Under the pieces are notes generated by a model. It was not told where the DNA came from, did no database searches, and saw only the letters and a list, made by a program, of their open reading frames with translations. Positions 47,356 through 56,129 of a stretch of DNA of 64,000 bases are shown here, piece by piece; positions within the stretch are counted from its first letter, which is position 1; each line of letters begins with the position of its first letter. This stretch comes from Bilophila sp964369665 (lineage in GTDB: Bacteria > Desulfobacterota > Desulfovibrionia > Desulfovibrionales > Desulfovibrionaceae), in assembly GCA_964369665.1 (NCBI GenBank), contig CAYJFS010000001.1, forward strand, positions 392,292 through 456,291. The letters run 5' to 3'. Both the position numbers and the translations under genes were made by a program.

Positions 47356-48840
47356 CTAGAAAGAATATCTCATATTTAAACCAGCACGATATGCGTTTTT
47401 ATCATGATTCTTGCTTACGGTAGACCATACTTTCTTATCAAGCTCAAGCCTAATAAATGATAACTCAAGAACCATGGTTAAATCTTTATAGATTTTATAT
47501 TCACTATCAAAATCTATTTCCCATGCATAATCTTTTGTTGTTAAATAGAGCATAGTATCGCCACCCTTAGTATCTCTAATTGAAGTAGCAAAATCTAGAT
47601 CTATATTTTTAGGCATCTTTTTACTATTTGTTCCATTTATCCATGCACCACGAATTGTGTGTGAAAGATTCTCTAAGAAGCAAATATCTTTCAATTGAAG
47701 TACTACAGCCCATGTTCCAACAAGAGTATTTCCAAGTACACCATCTTTACCTATTCCATATGTACCAGAATAACCAAAGCTTGTTGCTGACCAGTTACCT
47801 ATAAGTGTTGGTAGGCGTTTTGAGCCATTAAATGCATTTGAATTATCACCTGATGCATACCAGAATATAACACCTGGAGTTATATATTCAAGTTTATATT
47901 CAGTAAGTAAACCTGCATACCATCCGGAACGTTTAACTTTAAATGTTTTAGTAACATTATTAAATGTTGCATCTCCAATATTACCCATTTTAAAACTTCC
48001 ATAATTAGCATCAACAGCAATATGTAATGGACTAGCTCCTCCATATTCAGCTGTTAAACCTGCCCACCATGCATTACCTCTCTTACTTGGAAGCACACCA
48101 AAAGGATTTTGAGGTCCCCAGTTATATCCTAATGGACCAAGAGCTGGAAGCATTCCTGCACGTAAATCTTGAATATCTCCTTGTGTTGGCCCAAAAATAC
48201 TTTTTTTACCAACTAAACCATACATACCCCAAGGAGTAATTTTAAAATTATCTAAAGAAACAGGTATAACTAAACCCAAAAGATCAATTGTAGATTTGTT
48301 AAAATCTTTAAGTACATTTTTATTATTTGTATAGTAATTATTGTGCTCTGGGCGTGACCAAAATAAAGATGCAGCTACATTTTCAGTTATAGCAGCTGAA
48401 ACAGTAACACCAGCAGCATCACCATCTAAAATTGTTGAACCAGAAACATACCCAGGGAGAATAAATGGTTGTAAACCCATACGTACTTGGACCATTGTAC
48501 ATGGAATAACCCAATCTACATAAGAATAACGAAGCTTAACAATTTTCCCATCTGTTCCTAAAGATGCTCCATCATCACCCTTACCCCAAAGAGTCTTACC
48601 TAACTCAAAGTATACGACACCTTTAAGATTTTCTGATGCAATGATATCAATTTGTGTACGCAAACGCTGTCTAGGATAAAAATGTGACTGTCCATCACCA
48701 TGTTTATTAAAACTTGATTTTTGCCATTCAAAATTAAAATCCCACATTCCTTTTGCTTTGAAATCTATAGCTTGTGCAGCTGAAGATCCAAAAGAAAGCA
48801 ATGCTCCAAATACACAGCATGCTCTAAGCAATTTTTTCAT
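47356..48840 (-). CDS. Outer-membrane porin (Desulfovibrio-type homotrimeric)
   Basis: A 494-aa beta-barrel porin. The signal peptide MKKLLRACCVFGALLSFGSSAAQA ends with AQA (cleavage about residue 24). The mature start IDFKAKGMWDFNFEWQ, alternating hydrophobic strands, aromatic girdles and terminal Phe (NMRYSF) fit an outer-membrane barrel. Segments RQRLRTQIDIIASENLKGVVYFELG and YSYVDWVIPCTMVQVRMGLQPF are typical of the porin family abundant in Desulfovibrionaceae. AGGAAG lies upstream of ATG. An inverted repeat at 48883-48902 and a strong terminator frame it as a single, probably well-expressed gene. Confidence 0.88.
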   Translation of the reverse strand: MKKLLRACCVFGALLSFGSSAAQAIDFKAKGMWDFNFEWQKSSFNKHGDGQSHFYPRQRLRTQIDIIASENLKGVVYFELGKTLWGKGDDGASLGTDGKIVKLRYSYVDWVIPCTMVQVRMGLQPFILPGYVSGSTILDGDAAGVTVSAAITENVAASLFWSRPEHNNYYTNNKNVLKDFNKSTIDLLGLVIPVSLDNFKITPWGMYGLVGKKSIFGPTQGDIQDLRAGMLPALGPLGYNWGPQNPFGVLPSKRGNAWWAGLTAEYGGASPLHIAVDANYGSFKMGNIGDATFNNVTKTFKVKRSGWYAGLLTEYKLEYITPGVIFWYASGDNSNAFNGSKRLPTLIGNWSATSFGYSGTYGIGKDGVLGNTLVGTWAVVLQLKDICFLENLSHTIRGAWINGTNSKKMPKNIDLDFATSIRDTKGGDTMLYLTTKDYAWEIDFDSEYKIYKDLTMVLELSFIRLELDKKVWSTVSKNHDKNAYRAGLNMRYSF

Positions 48841-48882
48841 AACGAGATCTTCCTTTCTCTTTATAAATTATTGAAACTTACC

Positions 48883-48902
48883 TATCTATAATTTTATAGA
48901 TA
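48883..48902. promoter_or_regulatory. Inverted repeat upstream of the porin gene
   Basis: TATCTATA (48883-48890), spacer ATTT, TATAGATA (48895-48902): a perfect 8-bp repeat about 43 bp upstream of the porin start. It may be an operator or a leader hairpin; AT-rich chance is also possible. Confidence 0.35.
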
Positions 48903-49032
48903 TAGATAAAAATATAAACATAGATTACATAAACCTTATTGTAATCTAAATATATGCATATCAACTAGATATAACTACGTCAAGATCTTTATATTTTTTG
49001 TTATAAAATATTTCAAAACTCAAAAAATACTT

Positions 49033-50433
49033 TTAAGTAAAAAATTTTAGAGATCTATCTATTCTTTGTAATGTTTCTTCTTTCCCTAGAGCTGCAAAAA
49101 ATGCTGCTAAATCAGGTCCACTAAGAGATCCTACAGTCATTACACGAAGGATAGGCCCAATATCTTTAAGGCTCAAACTATGTTCTTTTGCATAATCATG
49201 GATAGTTCGTACTATGATATCTTGATTAAAATCATCTATACAAGCAAAACTTTCATATAGTGCTATTATATGTGCTTTTTTTTCTAATTTAAATACTTTT
49301 TTTATATCAGATTCATCATATACAAGATTTTCATAGCCTATAAAAATAGGTATAAGGGCTTCTGCTAACTCTACTAAAGTAGCTACACGATCTCTATACA
49401 GTGGAATAACTCTTTCTAGTTGCCCTTTTGAAATATCTAAAAAACCTTTATTCTCTAAAAAAGGTACAATGCTTTCAGCAAGCTCACTAACACTCATTTT
49501 CTTTATATAATAACTATTAAACCATCTTAGCTTCTCTAAATCAAAAGCCGAAGATGCACTATTTAACTTTGTACCATCAAATAATCGAATCAGCTCTTGG
49601 ATAGAAAATATTTCTTCATCTCCATGCGACCATCCAAGACGAACTAAATAATTTACAATTGCTTGTGGTAAAATACCTTCCTCTTGATATTCAATAACTG
49701 CACGAGCACCATGCCTTTTAGATAGCTTCTGCCTATCCTGACCAAGAATCATAGGAATATGACCAAATGTAGGTATGTTCCATCCTAATGCATTATACAG
49801 TATAATTTGTTTAGGTGTATTTGATACATGATCATCACCACGGATAACATGAGTAACAGACATATCATGGTCGTCCACAACAACAGCAAGTTGGTAGGTT
49901 GGTGCTCCACCAGAACGCTGGATAACCATATCATCCAGTTCAGAAGCTTGTATTACAATCTTTCCTTTAACAAAATCATCAAAGACAATTTCACCAACAT
50001 TTGGTGCTTTTAACCTTACTACTCCACCAGGACTTGCACTAAGATTTTTATCTCGACAATGCCCATTGTATTTTGGTTTATCACCCCTCTTTCGAGCAAC
50101 TTCCCTCATGGCTTCGACTTCTTCTTGTGAACAATGGCACCAATATGCTTGATTTGTATCTAATAGTTTTTGAACAATTTCTTTATACCGATCAAACCTT
50201 TGTGTTTGATATATAATTGCACCATCCCAATATAATCCAAGCCACTTCATTGCATTTATTATCGTCTCTTCATATGCCTTCTTAGATCGCTCAATATCTG
50301 TATCTTCTATTCTTAGATAAAAAGTTCCATTAAAATGCCTTGCTAAAAGCCAACTAAATAATGCTGTTCGGGCACCACCAATATGAAGATGACCTGTAGG
50401 GCTAGGAGCAAAACGTGTAACAATTTTATTCAT
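49033..50433 (-). CDS. gltX: Glutamyl-tRNA synthetase
   Basis: Class I aminoacyl-tRNA synthetase that charges tRNA-Glu, and tRNA-Gln in organisms using the amidotransferase route. It is 466 aa. The HIGH motif is HLHIGGART at 15-23 and the KMSKS equivalent is KLSKRHG in the middle of the protein. RIEDTDIERSKKAYEE and VIRGDDHVSNTPKQI are typical. The Cys cluster WCHCSQEEV with CRDKN fits the zinc-binding form. The window has tRNA-Gln but no glnS, so which route serves it cannot be decided here. Confidence 0.96.
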   Translation of the reverse strand: MNKIVTRFAPSPTGHLHIGGARTALFSWLLARHFNGTFYLRIEDTDIERSKKAYEETIINAMKWLGLYWDGAIIYQTQRFDRYKEIVQKLLDTNQAYWCHCSQEEVEAMREVARKRGDKPKYNGHCRDKNLSASPGGVVRLKAPNVGEIVFDDFVKGKIVIQASELDDMVIQRSGGAPTYQLAVVVDDHDMSVTHVIRGDDHVSNTPKQIILYNALGWNIPTFGHIPMILGQDRQKLSKRHGARAVIEYQEEGILPQAIVNYLVRLGWSHGDEEIFSIQELIRLFDGTKLNSASSAFDLEKLRWFNSYYIKKMSVSELAESIVPFLENKGFLDISKGQLERVIPLYRDRVATLVELAEALIPIFIGYENLVYDESDIKKVFKLEKKAHIIALYESFACIDDFNQDIIVRTIHDYAKEHSLSLKDIGPILRVMTVGSLSGPDLAAFFAALGKEETLQRIDRSLKFFT

Positions 50434-50529
50434 AAACTAAACCTATACTATGTATAATCCTTCTATACATATTTTTAACTTACTAACGTTTATATATTAC
50501 TTATAGTAACAGTGTATAAAACCATACAA

Positions 50530-51675
50530 CTATGATACAATTTCAAGCCAAACTGCGCCAGAGTGTAGATCTCTCCTTGTAACATCAGAACATTTACAAG
50601 TAACAGAAGCCCCAAATAAAATATTATGTGTATCATTGTAAGCAATACCTAAACCATATTTAGTACAAACATAGCATGCATATCCCTTATTTGGTATAAA
50701 AAAAGTATCAGATATCACTCTTCCTTTAAATATCTTTGAAGCTTTATCTATAAAATTGTCACCCTTATGTTGAAATAACTGAAAAGAAATACTCAGTGTA
50801 TTTTTATTTAACTTTGCTAAACGTGTTAGTTTTGTCAGCCATTCTGGGCTATTTGCTTTAAAAGAAACATGACACCATCCTCTTTTTGTATTCTTAAATA
50901 ATGGACAAATCTCTGCATGAGTACAAGGAGCAAGAGATACTAATCTCTGTAATAAAGCAAAATGTCGTAATTTTGATGTAAGCATTCCACCCAAACGTGT
51001 TCCTGGCTCTACAAAAAAGGCAAAACCTTCAGGGTGCAAAGATTTATGCACTAAAGATATAAGCTCTTTTATTTGTAACATAACATTCCCTTTCTGTTGG
51101 TAACTAGCTTCATTAAGCATATTACCAGCCATTATAACCATAGAAGAACCTGATGAACGTAATGCCTTTAAAGACGTATTATGCAATAAACGAAATTTCC
51201 ACTTCAATGGCTCACCTAATTGTCCTGCTAAACTCTTAAAAAATTCCAGACCAAGCTTCATAATATATGGGTTAGTATCTACACATAAAAATTGTATTTC
51301 TTTCATTCTCCACTGTGCCTGAGAAAGCCATAGTGCTAAAGGCAATGTAAGTGGGCCACTACCTAAATCTATAGCTTGTGCAGAAGAAGGTATAGTGCTT
51401 AACTTCAAACCTGAAAACAACTGAGTAAGGCGTATAATATTCCATGGTAAAAAATACCACATATATGCAGACACAAAACGTGGAGCTTGCCAATATGATT
51501 GAGACAAAAACTTTCTCTTATATGTTAATATTTCTGATAAATCAGATATTGCTTGTGGGAGTTTTGCTTTATGTATAGGTGAAAGATGTAACACATCTCC
51601 TAGAACATCTGGAAATTTTTCAAGAACATTTTGTATAAAAGAGTCTAAAGGTAAGATTAAAGGCTGATGCAACAA
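50530..51675 (-). CDS. Rsm22-like SAM-dependent methyltransferase
   Basis: A 381-aa methyltransferase-like protein of the Rsm22 (small ribosomal subunit) family. The SAM site is AIDLGSGPLTLPLALWL at about residues 95-111 and a conserved Cys cluster LAPCTHAEICPLF with GWCHVSF follows, which in relatives may bind a metal. N-terminal helices include QSYWQAPRFVSAYMWYFLP, which is typical of the family. A role in ribosome assembly or rRNA methylation is inferred from mitochondrial relatives. Between gltX and pgk on the same strand. Confidence 0.75.
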   Translation of the reverse strand: MLHQPLILPLDSFIQNVLEKFPDVLGDVLHLSPIHKAKLPQAISDLSEILTYKRKFLSQSYWQAPRFVSAYMWYFLPWNIIRLTQLFSGLKLSTIPSSAQAIDLGSGPLTLPLALWLSQAQWRMKEIQFLCVDTNPYIMKLGLEFFKSLAGQLGEPLKWKFRLLHNTSLKALRSSGSSMVIMAGNMLNEASYQQKGNVMLQIKELISLVHKSLHPEGFAFFVEPGTRLGGMLTSKLRHFALLQRLVSLAPCTHAEICPLFKNTKRGWCHVSFKANSPEWLTKLTRLAKLNKNTLSISFQLFQHKGDNFIDKASKIFKGRVISDTFFIPNKGYACYVCTKYGLGIAYNDTHNILFGASVTCKCSDVTRRDLHSGAVWLEIVS

Positions 51676-51763
51676 GCCATTCTCTCGTTATTCTATGATT
51701 GTTTATAGACATAAGCTTCAATAAAAACTTATTATAAGGCTATGAAGCCTGAAAACCTTATAC

Positions 51764-52942
51764 TTACTTACATAATCCATGTGCTTCTAAAGCAGCAACT
51801 GCTGGTAAAGTCTTACCTTCAAGCATCTCTAAAAATGCGCCTCCAGCTGTTGATATATAATCAACTTTACCTGTATAACCATATTTCTCTAACACAGCAA
51901 CACTTTCTCCACCACCAACTATAGTATAGCCTTCTGCATCTGCAACAGCAGCAGCAACATGACTGCTTCCTAAACTAAAAGGTTCAACTTCAAACACACC
52001 TAAAGGACCATTCCATAAAATGGTTCTTGCATTTTTTACCAACTGAGCTATCTGAAGTACTGTTTCAGGCCCTATGTCAAATATTTTTTCACCAACGCTC
52101 ACTTCAGTAATTTTTTTTATACTATTTATCTCTGGATGTTCAACATCTTGTATAACAACATCAACAGGTAATAATATAGAAACACCTCTATCTTTTGCTT
52201 CTTTCATAATGTTATTGGCAGTAGCAACAAGCTCAGGTTCATATAAAGAATGCCCAATTTCAAAACCAGCTGCTTTAAGAAAAGTATTAGCAATGCCTCC
52301 ACCAACCACAATCTGCTGAACTTTTTGCAATAAGTTCTCTAATATAGAAAGTTTTGTTGAAACTTTAGAACCACCAATAATAGCAAGTAAAGGCTCTGTT
52401 GGTTCATGAAGAATACGTGTAAGAGCTTTAAGTTCCATTTCCATAAGTGGACCTGCACAAGCTTGTTTGGCAAATCGAATAGCACCATCTGTTGAAGCAT
52501 GTGAACGATGTGCTGTAGCAAAAGCATCCATTACATAGATATCACCAAGAGATGCTAAACTATAAGCTAAATCTTCTGAATTTTCTTTTTCACCAATAAG
52601 AAAACGTACGTTCTCACAAAGTATACATTCATTTGGAGCAACCCGAACGCCTTTTAAATACTCTGTAACAAGTGGTACATGTATTCCAAGAATAGAAGAA
52701 AGTTTTTCAGCTACAGGTGCTAATGAGTATTCTTTGGTTGGTTTTCCTTCCTCTGGACGTCCCAAATGCGAAAGTAATACAATGCCTGCACCTTTTTCTA
52801 AAGCAAGCTTAATAGATGGTACTGCTGCTTTTATCCTTTTATCACTTAAAATAACACCATTCTTTATTGGAACATTTAAATCTTCTCTTAGTACTAACTG
52901 TTTATTCTGTATATCAAGATCTGACATAACACATATATTCAT
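51764..52942 (-). CDS. pgk: Phosphoglycerate kinase
   Basis: Glycolytic enzyme that makes ATP from 1,3-bisphosphoglycerate. It is 392 aa. The N-terminal signature is LVLREDLNVPIKNG (15-28), followed by VLLSHLGRPEEGKPTKEYSLAPVAEKL and CENVRFLIGEKENSEDLA. The nucleotide domain has AIIGGSKVSTKL, ILWNGPLGVFEVEPF and the late VGGGESVAVL and STAGGAFLEMLEGK blocks. Complete and normal in length. GGGAG lies upstream of ATG. Confidence 0.98.
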   Translation of the reverse strand: MNICVMSDLDIQNKQLVLREDLNVPIKNGVILSDKRIKAAVPSIKLALEKGAGIVLLSHLGRPEEGKPTKEYSLAPVAEKLSSILGIHVPLVTEYLKGVRVAPNECILCENVRFLIGEKENSEDLAYSLASLGDIYVMDAFATAHRSHASTDGAIRFAKQACAGPLMEMELKALTRILHEPTEPLLAIIGGSKVSTKLSILENLLQKVQQIVVGGGIANTFLKAAGFEIGHSLYEPELVATANNIMKEAKDRGVSILLPVDVVIQDVEHPEINSIKKITEVSVGEKIFDIGPETVLQIAQLVKNARTILWNGPLGVFEVEPFSLGSSHVAAAVADAEGYTIVGGGESVAVLEKYGYTGKVDYISTAGGAFLEMLEGKTLPAVAALEAHGLCK

Positions 52943-53199
52943 TTACATGCTCCCTAATACAAAATAATGATAGTATAAATTCTTGTATATGCATATCAGA
53001 ATAGCTTAATCCCAAGAAGAATTCTACTTTTATGTTAAAATATAAGAATAATCACTTGCTATTATATATAAAAAAAAACATACAACTACACCTTATCTGT
53101 TGAAGTTTTTTAACAATTTTATTACTTTTCTTTTATAGAATATCTATAAAATTATACAATAAAAACATACACAAATAAATATCTTTTATAAAGTAATGT

Positions 53200-54054
53200 A
53201 TGAGCTACCTTGATCAACTAATAAAACTGTATGACAAAATCGTGTGTTTTTGGGAAGAACCAAGAACACATCGTATAACTTCTATTATTCTTATTATTAT
53301 TTTTATATGTGCACTAACTGGTATTGAACTTAATAGAGAAGGCTTACTACACCCAGAACTAGAAGAGTTCATGCCAAAAAATCATTTCCGTGCCATCAGC
53401 ATTGCTTTTACATTTATTTTATGCATAGAATTAATAGGTCTTATTTTAAGTATCTCACAATCACTTTCCGTTTCTGTTGGGAAACAACTTGAAATTATGG
53501 CTCTTATTCTTCTACGTAATGCTTTCAAAGAACTTTCATTTTTACCTGAGCCTGTGAACCTCACAGACAACCCTGAACCACTAATATATATTGGTCTTTT
53601 AGGCCTTACATCTTTAGGTATTTTTATATGTATTGGCTTTTATCATCGAATGCCAAAACGTAAAAAATATATTCATGACCATGAAGAACTTATGAAATAT
53701 ATTGTTGCAAAAAAAATAATAGCACTACTCCTTCTTATTGTTTTTATTATCATTTCAATAAAAGACTTATATGTTCACCTTACTACTGGTATAAATGTTG
53801 CCTTCTTTGAAACAGTCTATACTATTTTAATTTTTGCTGATATTTTCATAGTTCTTGTTGCACAAAGGTTTATCCCAACATTTAATGCTATATTTCTACA
53901 TTCTGCTTCTGTTGTTGCAACATTAATGATGCGACTTTCACTCTCTGCACCACACCCATGGGATTCTGCAGCAGCTATGTTCTCTGGACTTTATATTCTT
54001 GCTGTTACATGGACAGCAACATACTTTATGGATGATAAAACAAATATATGCTAA
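53200..54054 (+). CDS. Unknown integral membrane protein, about 7 helices
   Basis: I do not recognise this 284-aa protein. Hydrophobic segments lie near residues 27-44, 62-85, 121-145, 163-185, 194-218, 227-243 and 250-272, so about seven membrane helices are predicted. A short cytoplasmic-type loop after the fourth region carries RMPKRKKYIHDHEELMKYI, rich in Lys/His/Glu. No transporter or enzyme motif is evident. The start lacks a strong ribosome site. It is monocistronic, divergent from pgk (257 bp) and convergent with galE. Confidence 0.65.
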   Translation: MSYLDQLIKLYDKIVCFWEEPRTHRITSIILIIIFICALTGIELNREGLLHPELEEFMPKNHFRAISIAFTFILCIELIGLILSISQSLSVSVGKQLEIMALILLRNAFKELSFLPEPVNLTDNPEPLIYIGLLGLTSLGIFICIGFYHRMPKRKKYIHDHEELMKYIVAKKIIALLLLIVFIIISIKDLYVHLTTGINVAFFETVYTILIFADIFIVLVAQRFIPTFNAIFLHSASVVATLMMRLSLSAPHPWDSAAAMFSGLYILAVTWTATYFMDDKTNIC

Positions 54055-54091
54055 ATAAGCTAATACACATACAACTATTATTAAAATAGTA

Positions 54092-55078
54092 CTATACTTG
54101 TATCTTTTTCTTACTTTGGTTATACCATACCCATGCTGTTGAAATTATTGTATCTATATCTGAATACTTAGGTTCCCATCCTAGCAATAATTTAGCTTTT
54201 TTAGCATCAGATATTAAGCATGCAGGATCACCTTCTCGACGCTTTTCTTGTCTATATGGAACATGTTTATCTATAACATGAGCAATACTCTTAAAAATCT
54301 CTTTAACTGAAAAACCTTTGCCTGTACCTAAATTTAATGCTTCTGACTGTCCTCCATGCATAAGATAACGTAATGCTAACATGTGTGCATGAGCAAGATC
54401 ACAAACATGAATATAATCTCTAATACATGTACCATCTTCTGTCTTATAATCATCCCCAAAAATAGATATTTCCTGGGCATCTCCTGCAACAGCCATAAGT
54501 GCTCTTGGTATTAAATGTGTCTCTGGATCATGTTTTTCTCCTATTTCGGCATCTAAATCACATCCTGCTGCATTAAAATAACGTAAAGACATCCATCTAA
54601 TATTATGTGCTTCTTCATATGCTTGTAATATATGCTCCATCCAAAGCTTACTTAAACCATATGGATTTATTGGATGTGTAGGAGAATTTTCATTAATAGG
54701 TATACTCTCTGGATGGCCATATACAGCACAAGTACCAGAAACAACAATAGTATCTATACCTTCACGAAACATTGCATCAAGGATATTCAGGGTACCAGTT
54801 ACATTATTTCTAAAGTAGTCTCCAGGAATAATTAATGATTCGTTTACTATAGACTTTGCAGCAAAATGTATCACACCAGATGGCTTGTATTTATGCATAA
54901 CAGAAAAAAGTTTTTCTGTATCTAAAATATCGCCATATTCAAAATCACCCCATTGCACAAGCTCTTTATGACCTGTAGATAAATTATCATATACAATAAC
55001 ATCATATCCTTGCTGAGCAAGTTCTTTACATGTATGGCTACCAATATAGCCAGCACCACCTGTAACAAGCACTCTCAT
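54092..55078 (-). CDS. galE: UDP-glucose 4-epimerase
   Basis: NAD-dependent extended SDR enzyme that interconverts UDP-glucose and UDP-galactose for LPS or capsule sugars. It is 328 aa from ATG 55078, chosen because GGAG lies 8 nt upstream; a GTG at 55090 would start inside that site. The NAD motif GGAGYIG is at 7-13, the catalytic YxxxK in NPYGLSKLWME, and RYFNAAGCDLDAEIGE, GDDYKTEDGTCIRDYIHV and ALNLGTGKGFSVKE are all GalE hallmarks. Confidence 0.95.
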   Translation of the reverse strand: MRVLVTGGAGYIGSHTCKELAQQGYDVIVYDNLSTGHKELVQWGDFEYGDILDTEKLFSVMHKYKPSGVIHFAAKSIVNESLIIPGDYFRNNVTGTLNILDAMFREGIDTIVVSGTCAVYGHPESIPINENSPTHPINPYGLSKLWMEHILQAYEEAHNIRWMSLRYFNAAGCDLDAEIGEKHDPETHLIPRALMAVAGDAQEISIFGDDYKTEDGTCIRDYIHVCDLAHAHMLALRYLMHGGQSEALNLGTGKGFSVKEIFKSIAHVIDKHVPYRQEKRREGDPACLISDAKKAKLLLGWEPKYSDIDTIISTAWVWYNQSKKKIQV

Positions 55079-55126
55079 GCTTTTCTCCACAAAAATTTCC
55101 TAAAAATATAAACATATATAGATTTT

Positions 55127-55172
55127 CTAATAAAAAGTTTTATTTACATATGTAAATAAAACTTTTTATTAG
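55127..55172. terminator. 46-bp perfect palindrome, probable terminator of the carbonic anhydrase gene
   Basis: Arms of 23 bases (55127-55149 and 55150-55172) are perfectly complementary with no loop, centred on CATATG. It starts 29 bp beyond the carbonic anhydrase stop on the minus strand, consistent with an A/T-rich hairpin terminator. It also lies just upstream of the galE start and could affect its promoter. Confidence 0.6.
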
Positions 55173-55200
55173 AGTATAGATAATGAAGAATATTCAATAA

Positions 55201-55950
55201 CTAATTCTTAAATTTACATGCTGGAACAAGCGTAGTAAATGTTTTATTAGAAGGATTAAACTGAGAAAGCTCACCTGTTGCAATATCAAAATACCAACCA
55301 TAGAGCTTAAGCTTACCTTCAGCCACAGCCTTTTTTATCCATGGAAAAGTCATGAGATTATTCAGTGAATATTGTATACTTAAATTCTCAGCAGCCTTCT
55401 GTCTAACAGCTGTTGAAGCATTAGGTAATTCCTTATTAACAGTTATTTTAGCTGGTTTAGCTATATCCATCCAATGATCAATAAATCCATTTTTAATATA
55501 ATCATCACTTCTCTGCATCAAACTTTGGATACCACCACAACCTGCATGACCTAAAACAATAATAGCATCGACTTTGAGATGCAATACTGCATACTCCATT
55601 GCAGCACTAACACCATGATATGCATCATCACTTTTTTCATAAGGAGGAACTAGATTTGCAACATTACGAACAACAAAAAGATCTCCAGGTTTAGCATCTG
55701 TTAATATTGCAGGATCAACACGTGAATCGCTACAAGCAATAACAAGAGCTCTTGGATTTTGTCCTTCTTTTAAAAATTGAAGTTCTTTATTTTTAGAAAT
55801 ACACCATGTTTTTTGAAAACTACGAAAACCTTCTACCAATTTTTCCATAACACTATTTTTATCAAAAGCATGTTCCATTAAACAATCCTTTGCAAAGCAT
55901 GTTGTACTCATGGTAACAACTATAATACAAAATATGGCTATTTTTTTCAT
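55201..55950 (-). CDS. Exported beta-class carbonic anhydrase
   Basis: Zinc enzyme that interconverts CO2 and bicarbonate. It is 249 aa. Zinc-site residues are C73 and D75 in ACSDSRVDP and H135/C138 in LGHAGCGG. A signal peptide (MKKIAIFCIIVVTMSTTCFA, cleavage after 20) places it in the periplasm, less common for this class. The mature protein has an extra Cys near each end. The signal sequence is nearly identical, down to DNA, to that of the RKIP-like pseudogene 10 kb away. The ribosome site is AGGGG. Confidence 0.92.
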   Translation of the reverse strand: MKKIAIFCIIVVTMSTTCFAKDCLMEHAFDKNSVMEKLVEGFRSFQKTWCISKNKELQFLKEGQNPRALVIACSDSRVDPAILTDAKPGDLFVVRNVANLVPPYEKSDDAYHGVSAAMEYAVLHLKVDAIIVLGHAGCGGIQSLMQRSDDYIKNGFIDHWMDIAKPAKITVNKELPNASTAVRQKAAENLSIQYSLNNLMTFPWIKKAVAEGKLKLYGWYFDIATGELSQFNPSNKTFTTLVPACKFKN

Positions 55951-56129
55951 ACATTACCCCTGCAATTTTAAGTGTACATTATTAAATTTTATAAACTAGT
56001 GACAGTAATAAAAATTTCTAACAAAATATATCTTAATTATATATTATATATAATTTAAACTTATATACATAGCTATGCAACTACTAATTACTTCCTATGT
56101 TTACTAAAACTATCCAATAGTCAAAAAAA

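Noticed and set aside
51735..51760. Short stem AGGC/GCCT after pgk as terminator
   Set aside because: Only four G/C-containing pairs and a poor T run; too weak to list.
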